The position numbers and the translations under genes were made by a program. Below are positions 1 to 8,120 of a DNA stretch of 64,000 bases, piece by piece (the stretch's first letter is position 1; each line of letters opens with the position of its first letter). Source of the DNA: Paraburkholderia sp. (GTDB taxonomy: Bacteria > Pseudomonadota > Gammaproteobacteria > Burkholderiales > Burkholderiaceae); the NCBI GenBank assembly GCA_004322045.1, contig SCRN01000001.1, positions 185,092 through 249,091 on the forward strand, read 5' to 3'. The notes under the pieces were generated by a model, which saw nothing but the letters and a program-made list of their open reading frames with translations, was not told where the DNA came from and did no database searches.

Positions 1-1
1 G

Positions 2-607
2 CAATCCAATGCGGGTTCGTGGAACGGGGCTCCGGCCGTCTCCCGCCGGTCGAGCGATGCTGGCTCCACCGAGCATCTGACGGCTTCGGTCGCGGCGAGA
101 CGCGAAGGCTCCATAAAGCGGGAAGGCCGATTCGCCGCGGCCGGGGCCGACGTTGCAGGCGCAATCGTGGATGGGCGCGACGATGCACCGCATGAGCCGG
201 TGTGGTGCGATACCGTTTTCACCCTGGCGAGCCCGGAAGATGCATGGTTCTTCGCGCATTGGCTCGACTACCATTTCCCCGAGGTGTCGGCGCGAGCGCG
301 GATGGGCGATGCGTCGGCGCACTTGTGCGAAATCGTGGCGCGCGTAGTCGATCATGAAGTGGAAGTGCGCTTCGTCTTTCAGTCGGCCGAGCGCGTGGTT
401 GGCGCGTCGACAGAGGCGTGCTGCCGCTGGATCGCAGCGGAAGCATCGCGCCAGTTGAGCATGACGCTCGAGTACTGGCTTTCAGGGGTGTCCCCGGCCG
501 GACACGCGGCCGCCGGGTGGCCGCGGCGCTCGATGCATGTCCCTCGCACGGTGGGTTATCTTGGGGATGGCATCGATCTCCGCCATCGCCGGACTTTTCG
601 TACATAA
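2..607 (+). CDS. Hypothetical protein, 5' end outside the window
   Basis: The reading frame is open from the left edge to a TAA at 605-607, so the gene is probably cut by the window boundary. A GTG at 167 is the first plausible internal start but has no clear ribosome site. From about codon 56 the product looks like a small globular alpha/beta protein with several Trp and Phe residues (FTLASPEDAWFFAHWLD) and a Cys-rich patch. The part before the GTG is low-complexity and polar. I do not recognise the family. The last 40 codons are basic and may be out of evolutionary frame. The downstream neighbour, a broken thioesterase, lies on the other strand. Confidence 0.4.
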   Translation, partial: QSNAGSWNGAPAVSRRSSDAGSTEHLTASVAARREGSIKREGRFAAAGADVAGAIVDGRDDAPHEPVWCDTVFTLASPEDAWFFAHWLDYHFPEVSARARMGDASAHLCEIVARVVDHEVEVRFVFQSAERVVGASTEACCRWIAAEASRQLSMTLEYWLSGVSPAGHAAAGWPRRSMHVPRTVGYLGDGIDLRHRRTFRT

Positions 608-616
608 AGACCAGTT

Positions 617-1028
617 TTACGGTAAGCGCCTCGCGACGACCGTCGTAGACGGCGGCGAGAACCGACGTCATAGATGGCGCTCTTGCCCTCCAAGGATTGT
701 TCAGTGGCTTCCGCAATGCGCACATCGCCCAGTCGGCTCGGTGCCTGGTAATCGAGTTGCAGGCCGTCCCCAACATATTCTGGTTGTAGCTGTTGGCGGC
801 AAAGGCAAAGGTGCTATCAGCTCAGGCGAACAAGTAGCCGCCATGGCAAGTCTGGTGTCCGTTGAGCATGTCCGGCCTCACAGTCATGGGCATGCGCGCG
901 TAGCCCGGGCCAACCTGCTCAAGCACGATGCCCATCGCCTGGGTCGCGCCATCGCGTGCGTACAGGGCCGCACCGGCGGTGTAGGCTAGGGCCAGCGCCG
1001 CGTCGTGGTCAACTGGCGTGCTGTTCAT
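617..1028 (-). pseudogene. paaI: Broken PaaI-type hotdog thioesterase
   Basis: From ATG 1028 the first 68 codons read as the N-terminus of a PaaI-family hotdog acyl-CoA thioesterase, including the conserved stretch NGHQTCHGGYLFA. The frame then meets TGA (about 822), after which the expected continuation ADSTFAFAANSYNQN follows in the same frame. The family-like segment GDGLQLDYQAPSRLGDV appears next in a shifted frame, and a last piece (TTVVARRLP, stop 617-619) in a third. So there is at least one nonsense mutation and two frameshifts. PaaI hydrolyses ring-hydroxylated phenylacetyl-CoA; this copy cannot. No other paa genes are nearby, so it looks like an isolated remnant. Confidence 0.8.
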
Positions 1029-1037
1029 GCATACATC

Positions 1038-1652
1038 CTAGCTTGCACCCGTGGAGAGTTTCTGCTGAATCGATGTCAGGGTGCGACGCCGTATCCATCC
1101 GCTGGCCAGACGGATAGCCAGCCAGTAGGGCGTAAACAATGTCTTTGTGCGTGCATTTCCGCAATACACGAAGGTCTCGGTCCGAAGCGTGTGGATACAA
1201 TGTTGATGCGCGATGACCTGGAAGCGCAACACCAGTTTGGCCACGCGCGGATCGTCCAGGGCTTCGAATTCCCGGGCGCTGGCGATACGGCAAATATCTA
1301 GGTCCGGACGCCAGAAACGCCCCGCCAGACCCAGCGAAATTTCGTGGCCGGTGCGCTGAAGCAAAGTGAAGGTGCCAAAGCCAAATGGCGCAACATCCTG
1401 CTGCCGTTTACCGAAATTTTTCGATAGTTTCGATGGCAGTTCTCGGATGGCTAACAGCACATCGGCGACAGGGTCGTCGCGCATGTCCAGCGCGGCAACT
1501 GCGGCGATGATTTCATCTGGGCGCGCATGGATCGCACCCGACTCGTGCATCTCATGAAAATTGAACACCGGAAGAAAGGGCGATGGAAAAAGCCATTCCT
1601 GATGCGCTTTACTTGTGATGATGCCAAGCGTCTTGCGAAATTTTTCGTTCAC
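1038..1652 (-). CDS. Conserved hypothetical protein
   Basis: A 204-residue cytoplasmic protein starting at a GTG (1652) with AGAAGG seven bases upstream. No signal peptide or membrane segment. Visible motifs are LLAIRELPSKL near residue 67, FGFGTFTLLQRTGHEISLGL near 93 and GRFWRPD near 113, followed by an alternating beta pattern and a final basic helix (YWLAIRLASGWIRRR). The overall beta-rich pattern with a long C-terminal helix recalls small SRPBCC-like ligand-binding proteins found in actinobacteria and proteobacteria, but I cannot name the family. It is unrelated by context to the thioesterase remnant just downstream. Confidence 0.6.
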   Translation of the reverse strand: MNEKFRKTLGIITSKAHQEWLFPSPFLPVFNFHEMHESGAIHARPDEIIAAVAALDMRDDPVADVLLAIRELPSKLSKNFGKRQQDVAPFGFGTFTLLQRTGHEISLGLAGRFWRPDLDICRIASAREFEALDDPRVAKLVLRFQVIAHQHCIHTLRTETFVYCGNARTKTLFTPYWLAIRLASGWIRRRTLTSIQQKLSTGAS

Positions 1653-1800
1653 GCAATAGCCTTCTCTTGTATTCAGCCCCTTTAACCAAAGGTGAAGTGC
1701 AATAGTACCCCGTCCATACGCGAAGCGTACCGCGCATTAACCGGACAATACTCGGCACCCTGTTCTGCCTGGCCAGCTGTTTGTTACCAGGCGGGGCTCA

Positions 1801-2141
1801 GCTTTTCGATGCCCTTTACGTAGATCCCCTGGTCTCATAGTCCCTGAAAGGAGCGAAAACGCTTGATCTCCCTTATGTGGTTCGCCATCAATCGAGCAAA
1901 CTGCCGGCCGTTAATCCGATCTTGCTTCCTAAGTTAAGTGCAACCAGCAGCTTACCTGTGAGATCGAGTTTGACATCGTCACCGGCCACTCGCTCCACCG
2001 CCTCGGCGAATTCATCGAGGCCCGAGCACCGGTACCGAATGCCGTAGGCTTGCGCGAGCTGCTCAACAAACTTCCCGACGTTTTGTGTTGGCAGCTTGTC
2101 AACGTCTGTAGGTAGCCTGGGGGCTGCGCCCGTAGGCGGTC
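1801..2141. repeat. Direct repeat, left copy
   Basis: About 340 bases, diverged by point changes and small indels, repeat 3697-4039 in the same orientation. The two copies bracket the higBA pair and most of the Fic gene. Confidence 0.75.
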
Positions 2142-2163
2142 CAAAAGGGAACCACGAATCCAC
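1801..2163 (-). pseudogene. Decayed copy of the AbiEi-like/Fic gene junction
   Basis: On the minus strand this stretch encodes about 75 residues (PPTGAAPRLPTDVDKLPTQN onward) nearly identical to the C-terminal half of the wHTH protein at 3715-4419. A frameshift near 1930 breaks it just before the equivalent of NGRQFARLMANHIREIKR. Beyond that, 1801-1850 still resembles the first codons of the neighbouring Fic gene (DYETRG). It has no N-terminal half and no start of its own. It is therefore the remnant of a second copy of this gene pair, in the same orientation as the more intact copy 1.9 kb away. Confidence 0.8.
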
Positions 2164-2189
2164 GCGCGCAATTCCGAGGGGTGCGTAAC

Positions 2190-2218
2190 TTGAGGTCTGC
2201 GTATCGTTACGTTACACT
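2190..2218 (+). promoter_or_regulatory. Sigma-70 type promoter for higBA
   Basis: TTGAGG (2190-2195), a 17-base spacer and TACACT (2213-2218). Transcription would begin at about 2225, which is the higB start codon itself, so the mRNA would be leaderless or nearly so. The repeated CGTTAC in the spacer could be a HigA operator. Confidence 0.55.
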
Positions 2219-2224
2219 ACACAC

Positions 2225-2503
2225 ATGATCAAGTCCTTCCGACACAAGGGCCTTCAGGGTTTCTTCGAGACAGGCTCCAAGAAAGGCATTCGACCAGATC
2301 ACGCCGACAAGTTGTATCGTCAGTTGACCCGCCTGGACTTAGCCAGCGGCCCCGAGGACATGAACATCCCGGGCTGGCGGCTGCATCCCCTCGCGCAGGA
2401 TCTTGCCGGTCACTATTCGGTGAGAGTCAATGGCAACTGGCGCATGACGTTCACCTTTGACGGCACCGATGCGATTCTGGTGGACTACCAAGACTATCAC
2501 TGA
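2225..2503 (+). CDS. higB: HigB-family mRNA interferase toxin
   Basis: 92 residues, the usual length of HigB/RelE-fold toxins that cleave mRNA on the ribosome. The sequence carries the family pattern: an N-terminal FRHKGLQGFFETG helix, RLDLASGPEDMNIPGWRLHP in the middle and NWRMTFTFDG...VDYQDYH at the end, including the conserved GxWR/F strand. There is no Shine-Dalgarno sequence before the ATG, and the likely promoter places the transcript start at the start codon. The antitoxin gene begins 7 bases after the stop, so this is the toxin-first order typical of hig loci. Confidence 0.9.
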   Translation: MIKSFRHKGLQGFFETGSKKGIRPDHADKLYRQLTRLDLASGPEDMNIPGWRLHPLAQDLAGHYSVRVNGNWRMTFTFDGTDAILVDYQDYH

Positions 2504-2510
2504 GGCAATC

Positions 2511-2813
2511 ATGACTCGAATCTTCAATCCGCCGCACCCCGGCGAAACGCTGCGCGAAGACGTACTACCTGAACTGGGGCTCACGGTAACGGAGGCAGCC
2601 GAGCAGCTTGGTGTGACACGCACTGCTCTGTCGCGCGTGCTGAATGGCCATGCTGCAATCTCGCCCGAAATGGCGTTGCGTCTCGAGCAATGGCTGGGCG
2701 TCGAAAATGGCGGGCGCGCCGACTTGTGGATTGCCCAGCAAGCGGCCTACGACCTTTGGCAGGCTCGCCAGAAAGGCGTGCCACACGTCGCGCGAGTCCG
2801 TCTCGCCGCTTGA
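2511..2813 (+). CDS. higA: HigA-family antitoxin, XRE helix-turn-helix
   Basis: 100 residues. The N-terminus PPHPGETLREDVLPELGLTV and the helix-turn-helix (TEAAEQLGVTRTALSRVLNG, about residues 26-45) are characteristic of HigA, which neutralises HigB and represses the operon. I chose the ATG at 2511 because the alignment with the family begins there; the upstream extension would overlap higB. The C-terminus (LWIAQQAAYDLWQAR) is complete, so the pair appears functional. Confidence 0.9.
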   Translation: MTRIFNPPHPGETLREDVLPELGLTVTEAAEQLGVTRTALSRVLNGHAAISPEMALRLEQWLGVENGGRADLWIAQQAAYDLWQARQKGVPHVARVRLAA

Positions 2814-3029
2814 GGCCGGCAGCGATGCGGCGCGCTGCGAGCCGAAACCCCGTCACCGGCCGTTCCAACTCGCCCAGATCCAACTGGCTACTTGCAGCCC
2901 TGCTCAAAACTACTCGTTTTCTTCGAAGTAGTGAAGATGCCTTGCCCCACCGACATGTTTGACGAAAGTTACGCCAAAACCTACGCCACACGTGCCGCGG
3001 CATTGGGCGTTCAGGGCGCAGCACACCGC

Positions 3030-3761
3030 CTAATTCTCTCCACGCGCACGCTTCAACTCGAGGTAGTTCTCGTTTGCCACAGGATCGTCCGCCCGATATG
3101 CAACGTTCGGAGCACTGCTTCCATCCTCTCCGTTAAGGCCCGGCAATGACATGAGATGGTCGCAGAGATCACCGGCGGTAATGGAAGCGACCGCCAATGG
3201 CGAGAGATACGAGTCCAGGTGCTTGCCTTGGGGATTTTCCAGTTCTCGGGTAAGCGATTCTAGGTAATCGTCTTTGCGAGACGCATTCCAGCTGATGGCG
3301 AAGCCAGCGCGATGGCAAAGCTCCGCATGAACGAGAAGCATGGTGCGACCGTTCCCGTCGAGAAAGGGATGCCCCCATGCGAAAGCGCCCATGACCATCC
3401 CCGGTTTTTCTCACATCGTCTTTGGATTGTTGCCGGCTGACAGTCCCCATTCGACGGCACGCTGACACAACTCCGAAGCTTCGAACTGTATTCGCTGCCC
3501 CTTCCCGACCAATCGCCCAACACCGAGACTATCGCGATCCTGGCCCGCCCACGGGTAGAACTCACCGAACAGGATTCGGTGAACTTCAAGAAAGTGCACG
3601 TAGGCGATTGGACCTTTGACTGCGTGAAGGTACGCAAATGCCGTCTCGAGATTCGACTCGAAGAACCCGTGTTCGATGTACTTGAGCTCGTCCAGATCCT
3701 TGATGCCGTCAACGTTACGCAGGTAGCCCCTGGTTTCGTAGTCCCCGAACGGGTCGAACAC
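3030..3761 (-). pseudogene. Fic family protein, interrupted by one in-frame stop
   Basis: GTG start at 3761. Fic enzymes transfer AMP or other nucleotide-derived groups to protein hydroxyls. The first 116 codons give the Fic N-terminal half (YIEHGFFESNLETAFAYLHA, FGEFYPWAGQDR), then a TGA at 3411-3413. The same frame continues at once with EKPGMVMGAFAWG and the catalytic signature HPFLDGNGR, down to the stop at 3030. No frameshift is needed: a single codon separates this from an intact gene of about 243 codons. The start overlaps the end of the upstream wHTH gene by 47 bases, pointing to translational coupling. Either a recent nonsense mutation or a sequencing error is possible. Confidence 0.85.
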
Positions 3762-4039
3762 GCTTGATCTCCCTTATGTGGTTCGCCATCAATCGGGCAA
3801 ATTGCCGGCCGTTAATCCGATCCTGCTTCTTGAGTGCGACCAGCAGTTTCCCCGTGAGATCGAGTTCGACATCGTCACCCGCGGCTCGAGTCACTGCTTC
3901 CGCGAAATCATCGAGGCCCGAGCGCCGGTATTGAACGCCGTAGGCTTGCGCGAGCCGCTCAACAAACTTGCCGACATTTCGGGTCGGCAGCTTGTCGACA
4001 TCTGCTGGCAGCCTGGGCGCTGCGCCCGTTGGCGGTCTT
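3697..4039. repeat. Direct repeat, right copy
   Basis: Counterpart of 1801-2141. It spans the end of the wHTH gene and the beginning of the Fic gene. Confidence 0.75.
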
Positions 4040-4419
4040 TCGTGTTGACCGACATACCGCACCGTGATGTTGTCCCACCCAAGCTTGCGAGAAATCCGGC
4101 TCGTGCCGGTGTTAACCAGGCAAACGGAGCGACCGTTTTCGTGCTGAATCGTCACATCGAGCACCGCGACGCCCAGCTTCCCGAGTGCCTCACGCAACAG
4201 TACCTCATTACCAACGGCAAATCGCGCGTTGCGTTCCAGATTCAGACCAGTCTTGGCATAAACGCCCGCTCCGAGCCGAATGAGGCGTCCGTCGGCAACG
4301 AGGTGCTGAAGCGCAGCGCTAAGGTGTGACGGACTCCCGAGGCCAGCCAGTTCACGTCGAAGCACGACGTTACCCGACCGCTTCTTCAACGACATCAAAA
4401 GCTTACTGTCCAGATTCAT
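3715..4419 (-). CDS. AbiEi-like winged-helix protein, partner of Fic
   Basis: 234 residues. The first 60 form a winged-helix module (VVLRRELAGLGSPSHLSAAL, RLIRLGAGVYAK) like the N-terminal domain of AbiEi-type antitoxins and DUF6088-like proteins. A middle domain runs to about 130, and a helical C-terminal domain (DKLPTRNVGKFVERLAQAYG) ends in a basic tail. The start has a strong ribosome site (GGAGGT, 8 bases upstream) and a TATAAT box lies 33 bases further up. It overlaps the Fic gene by 47 bases. By family analogy it would regulate, and perhaps neutralise, the Fic protein; that role is inference. A decayed partial copy sits at 1801-2163. Confidence 0.75.
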   Translation of the reverse strand: MNLDSKLLMSLKKRSGNVVLRRELAGLGSPSHLSAALQHLVADGRLIRLGAGVYAKTGLNLERNARFAVGNEVLLREALGKLGVAVLDVTIQHENGRSVCLVNTGTSRISRKLGWDNITVRYVGQHERPPTGAAPRLPADVDKLPTRNVGKFVERLAQAYGVQYRRSGLDDFAEAVTRAAGDDVELDLTGKLLVALKKQDRINGRQFARLMANHIREIKRVRPVRGLRNQGLPA

Positions 4420-4451
4420 CCGTCACCTCCAGATCCGGCGTACGAGGTTCC

Positions 4452-4482
4452 ATTATAAACCAGATAAAAATCCTTACCCAAC
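4452..4482 (-). promoter_or_regulatory. Promoter of the wHTH/Fic pair
   Basis: On the minus strand TATAAT (4452-4457) with a weak TTGGGT about 18 bases upstream. A transcript would start near 4447 and meet GGAGGT just before ATG 4419. Confidence 0.45.
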
Positions 4483-5211
4483 AATGAGTTACCAATTCAA
4501 AACTTGCCGAACTGGCAGCATGCTTCGTCGGGCGAATGCCTCCGCGGGCGCTTCAGAGATCGCCAATCAGTCTAGGCCGCAGATGGTGAATCGAGGTCCC
4601 GCAAGGCGCGGATCTCGACGACGTAGGCGGACGCTCACGGCTGCGCAGATGCGATAGCCGGAATCAGGGCTCTGTGCTCTCCGTACTAGTTGGAGCTGAT
4701 CGCAGAGACAACTTTCGTGGCAAACACCTTCGGCTCGACTTCTGCGTCAACGCTCACTCTCCCCAGATCGGCGCAGGCCCGATCGAAAACTCGGCCGATT
4801 TCCATCCCTCTTCGGTCGTACGTTCGTATAGGGTTGCGACGAGCGTGAAGAGTTGCCACATCAGATCCGGCGCAAGCGACGAACTACTTTCCGGCGTATG
4901 TTCTGCGTACGAAGGGATGTCGGCGTAAGTTTTTTCGCATCGAAAAAAACCTACGCCAGCGCAGCCGGTGTAGACCTAGCAAGGAGGTCGAGATTCATCA
5001 ACGGAGCGTTCGGAGTCGATACGGATTTGTTTAAAATCAAGCAACTACAGATAACCACCCGCACCTAGTCCCTCATTCGTTCATTGTCTTCCGTGGCCCG
5101 AGGAGATCCGGGCTAAAACGCCGGCCCCGGCGATGCGAAAGTCCTTATGGATCAAGCGATTGCGGACAAAATACCCAGATCCAAGCGGCGATTCGCAGCG
5201 CAAAATCTAAA
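4483..5211. other. Gene-free stretch of about 730 bases
   Basis: Short open frames exist but none has a ribosome site, family resemblance or codon pattern I can support. The composition is less GC-rich than the flanks. It contains the inverted repeat at 4922-4957 and, near 5119-5132, a small GC-rich hairpin. It looks like the junction between the decayed accessory zone and the core region starting at ribA. Confidence 0.5.
4922..4957. repeat. Strong AT-cored inverted repeat
   Basis: Left arm GGCGTAAGTTTTTTCG (4922-4937), loop CAT, right arm CGAAAAAAACCTACGCC (4941-4957). The arms match apart from one substitution and one extra A/T. The runs of T and A lie inside the stem, next to the loop, so this is not a standard terminator. 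Confidence 0.7.
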
Positions 5212-5859
5212 CTACTCGTTCTCGTCGAAGTAATGCCCGAACTTCACCTGCTTGGTCCGGATGTACCGTTCGTTCTCATCGCGGACGGGAATGGCGAGCG
5301 CAACACGCTCGCAAACGGGAATCCCATGCTTGGCAAGCGTGTCGAACTTCTTCGGGTTGTTGCTCATGAGGCGCACCGATGCAACGTTGAGCTCCCGCAG
5401 AATGGCGACGGCGGAATCGTATTCGCGGGCGTCGTCGGGCAACCCAAGCTCCAGATTCGCCTCCACGGTGTCGAGCCCCTGCTCTTGAAGCGCGTAAGCC
5501 CGGATTTTATTCGACAGCCCGATACCCCGGCCTTCGTGGCCCCGCAGGTACAGCAGAACGCCCCGCCCTTCCGCGGCGATATAACGCAACGCGAGATCGA
5601 GTTGCTCCCCGCAGTCGCAGCGATACGAACCCAGCACGTCCCCCGTCAAACACTCCGAGTGTAGGCGCGTAAGCACCGAGGCTTGCCCGCTCACGTCACC
5701 CATCACCAAAGCCAGATGCTCGGCGTCTCCGGCGGAGACGCGAAAGGCGTACGAGGTGAACGTTCCGTACCGGGTGGGCAAAGTGGCCTTGGCGGCAAGT
5801 GTGACGCACTGCGTGGCGCTGGCGCCGTCGAGTCGCGACGGCTGGGAAGGCGTGGACAT
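5212..5859 (-). CDS. ribA: GTP cyclohydrolase II
   Basis: 215 residues. RibA opens the GTP imidazole ring to give the first riboflavin intermediate, in the cytoplasm. The zinc ligands are visible as C70, C81 and C83 (SECLTGDV...YRCDCG), with the same 11 and 2 spacing as the E. coli enzyme, and the catalytic loop [12 protein letters not shown] follows at 104. The C-terminal [11 protein letters not shown] is conserved. The N-terminal 20 residues are poorly conserved, so the ATG at 5859 is likely but not certain. It stands alone and is not fused to RibB. Confidence 0.95.
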   Translation of the reverse strand: MSTPSQPSRLDGASATQCVTLAAKATLPTRYGTFTSYAFRVSAGDAEHLALVMGDVSGQASVLTRLHSECLTGDVLGSYRCDCGEQLDLALRYIAAEGRGVLLYLRGHEGRGIGLSNKIRAYALQEQGLDTVEANLELGLPDDAREYDSAVAILRELNVASVRLMSNNPKKFDTLAKHGIPVCERVALAIPVRDENERYIRTKQVKFGHYFDENE

Positions 5860-6071
5860 GACTTCTCGAAAATAGCGTTATAACGGTTCGTCGGCACACC
5901 GACAGCCGGCGCGCGCACCGCGAGTTTAACCCTAATCGCTATCGGCGGCCGCCGGCGCAGGCCGCCGCAGCCGCCACCAGCGCCTATACTGGAAAGTAAG
6001 CTCCCGCGTCGCAGATGCACAGCGCACGCCGGCGCCGATCCCCGCCCCCGAACGAGAAGACGGAGACTCAC

Positions 6072-6548
6072 ATGCCCAACGTAGCGCAAATTCTGAAGTC
6101 GAAGTTGGATGACCCGATGGCCGCGAGGCGAACAGCCGAGCAGCCGGTCCTCACGATCGACGCCGAGGCGTCCGTCTTCGAAGCAGTGAAAATGATGGCG
6201 CAGTACCAAATCGGCGCGCTGATCGTGACCCAGGGAAGTGAGAAGAAAATCGCGGGCATCGTCACCGAGCGCGACTACGCACGCAAGATCGTCCTGATGG
6301 ATCGCTCATCGAAATCGACGCCCGTGCGCGACATCATGACAGCGCAAGTGCTGCATGTACGCGTGTCGGACACCGCCGAGGCGTGCATGGCATTGATGAC
6401 GCAACACCGAATGCGTCACCTGCCCGTGATCGACGACGGCAAGCTCGTCGGCATGGTTTCGATCGGCGATCTGGTGAAAACCATCATCTCGGAACAGCAG
6501 TTCACGATCCAACAACTCGAGCACTACATCTCGGGCGTTCACACGTAG
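6072..6548 (+). CDS. Two-CBS-domain protein
   Basis: 158 residues from the ATG at 6072. Two CBS motifs fill the protein: about 20-75 (VFEAVKMMAQYQIGALIV, GIVTERDYARKIVLM) and 85-145 (VRDIMTAQVLHVRVSDTA, HLPVIDDGKLVGMVSIGD). CBS pairs bind adenosyl nucleotides such as AMP, ATP or SAM. Stand-alone versions of this length are common in proteobacteria and act as energy sensors or partners of other enzymes; its partner is unknown. Upstream ATG codons have no family support. It is followed by the convergent DUF4148-like gene. Confidence 0.88.
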   Translation: MPNVAQILKSKLDDPMAARRTAEQPVLTIDAEASVFEAVKMMAQYQIGALIVTQGSEKKIAGIVTERDYARKIVLMDRSSKSTPVRDIMTAQVLHVRVSDTAEACMALMTQHRMRHLPVIDDGKLVGMVSIGDLVKTIISEQQFTIQQLEHYISGVHT

Positions 6549-6588
6549 CTATGGCGATGCCGCGCCCCCACGCCGAACCGCGGCTCGA

Positions 6589-6918
6589 TCACATGCCGAA
6601 ATAGAGCGACCCGGGACCCTTGGGTTCCCGCGCGCCCGATTCGCTGCGCGGACCCAAGGCCGGGCCGTAGCCGCTCGTATCGACCGCGGTCGCTTGCCTC
6701 GCCGCGCTCAGCCCGGCGCGTTGCTCGGCCGCTTCGACATCCCCTGGGTAGACCGTTTCGTCGCCGGCGGCGCGGTAGCCCGCATCGGCCAACTGACGCA
6801 TTTGCGCCGCGACTGCCGCACGGCTGATAGACGGCGTCTCCTGCGCGAATGCTAGCGAGGGCGTGACCGACGCCCCGCCTATCAGTATCCCCGCGATTGC
6901 GAACAAAATCGATTTCAC
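6589..6918 (-). CDS. DUF4148-like small periplasmic protein
   Basis: 109 residues starting at GTG 6918, supported by a strong GGAGGAGAG ribosome site. Residues 1-24 are a Sec signal peptide (KSILFAIAGILIGGASVTPS, cleavage near LAFA-QE). The mature part carries the DUF4148 pattern: SRAAVAAQMRQLADAGYRA, then YPGDVEAAEQRAG, then a Gly-rich tail ending in GPGSLYFGM. The family is largely confined to Burkholderiaceae, often in many paralogues, and has no known function. Confidence 0.8.
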   Translation of the reverse strand: MKSILFAIAGILIGGASVTPSLAFAQETPSISRAAVAAQMRQLADAGYRAAGDETVYPGDVEAAEQRAGLSAARQATAVDTSGYGPALGPRSESGAREPKGPGSLYFGM

Positions 6919-7391
6919 CTGCTCTCCTCCACGTTTGATTGCGCACATCCGTGATCTGCGACAAAGTTGAAGCCCAAGTCTACGATCCGCGCAGGTTGCC
7001 GAGAATCCCTCGTTTCTGTTAATCACCGTTGCGCGAATCGCAAATATCGAAATAGGGTTTACGCGAAATCCTCCTGCCGATTCACGAAGACACAGGCGGA
7101 TAGAATCGGTTTTTCTCAACGCTTCGCTACGAAGCAAAGGTGCCGCTGTATCGACGGTCGCCAAATTAACGCGAACGCGAGCTAGCTGAAATCGATCTCG
7201 CTCGCGCCATGATCGAAGCTCTATTCAAAAACGCGCGGCATTTCCAGGTATTCAGTCGTCACACTGTAAAAACAGGGAGATGATAGAGGATGTGTCTGAT
7301 ATGATTCGCCAAAAAAGACACCCCGAAATAAATAAGCCACAAATTCCTTTAGCTGTTTCGGGCAAGTAATATTTTCGACATGTGAGGGTAT
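6919..7391. other. Intergenic region upstream of luxR
   Basis: About 470 bases. No gene is supported. The part from 7240 to 7380 is clearly AT-richer than the surroundings and probably holds the luxR promoter and its control sites, but I could not identify a specific box. Confidence 0.4.
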
Positions 7392-8120
7392 ATGCCGCGC
7401 CAGTTCATTGAACCGATGTCATCGCTTTGGCGTGCGGTCGACGAAAAATCATGGTTCGAGGCACTCGCTTCGTTGGGGAAAAAATATGGTTTCGACCATA
7501 CGCTGTTTGCGGTCATCCCACGGCCGGGCCTGCGGTTCAGCGACGCTTACTTGCGCAGCACCTATGACGCAAGCTGGCGCCAAACGTACGACGAGCGAGC
7601 GCTCTTTCGCATCGATCCCACCGTGGCGCATTGTTTGACGCAGACCTCGCCGCTTATTTGGACTTCAACTCTTTTCGCCGAGCGCAACCAACGGGAAATG
7701 TACGAAGAAGCCCGCCAACACGGCCTTTGCACCGGGATTTCGTTGCCGATTCATGGTCCGAAGCAAGAGGTAGGGATGCTGTGCTTCGTGCAAAGCGATA
7801 GCACCGAGCGCACGCTCGACGCGCATGTGGGAGAGAAACTGCCGATGCTGACTCTGTTGCGCGACGTCGCTTTCGATACGAGCCAGCGCTTTCTGGACGG
7901 ATACACCGAAAGGCTCGTGCCGAAGCTGACGCCACGCGAATACGAATGCCTGAAGTGGACCGCTCAGGGAAAATCGACCTGGGAGATCGCGAAAATTTTC
8001 GGCTGTTCCGAGGCGACCGTGAACTTTCATATGACGAACATTCGCAGCAAGTTCGGAGTCAGCTCGAGAAGCGCCGCCGCGGTCAAGGCGACCCGTATGG
8101 GGTTGATCGATCCTGATTGA
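7392..8120 (+). CDS. luxR: LuxR-family quorum-sensing regulator
   Basis: 242 residues. The N-terminal autoinducer-binding domain shows the invariant residues in order: W62, Y66, D75-P76, W90 and G115 (CTGISLP). The C-terminal LuxR helix-turn-helix covers about 178-238 (LTPREYECLKWTAQGKSTWE, then SEATVNFHMTNIRSKFGV). It should bind an acyl-homoserine lactone made by the LuxI encoded at 8569 and activate luxI and distant genes. Its 3' end overlaps the opposite rsaL gene by 38 bases. The arrangement matches the Bra/Ppu-type systems. Confidence 0.93.
   Translation: MPRQFIEPMSSLWRAVDEKSWFEALASLGKKYGFDHTLFAVIPRPGLRFSDAYLRSTYDASWRQTYDERALFRIDPTVAHCLTQTSPLIWTSTLFAERNQREMYEEARQHGLCTGISLPIHGPKQEVGMLCFVQSDSTERTLDAHVGEKLPMLTLLRDVAFDTSQRFLDGYTERLVPKLTPREYECLKWTAQGKSTWEIAKIFGCSEATVNFHMTNIRSKFGVSSRSAAAVKATRMGLIDPD

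Noticed and set aside
4674..5068. Two short overlapping plus-strand frames in the gap before ribA
   Set aside because: No ribosome site, no family pattern, and one runs through the inverted repeat at 4922.
5119..5132. CGCCGGCCCCGGCG hairpin as terminator near ribA
   Set aside because: Short stem with almost no loop, no T run and outside a clear transcript end.
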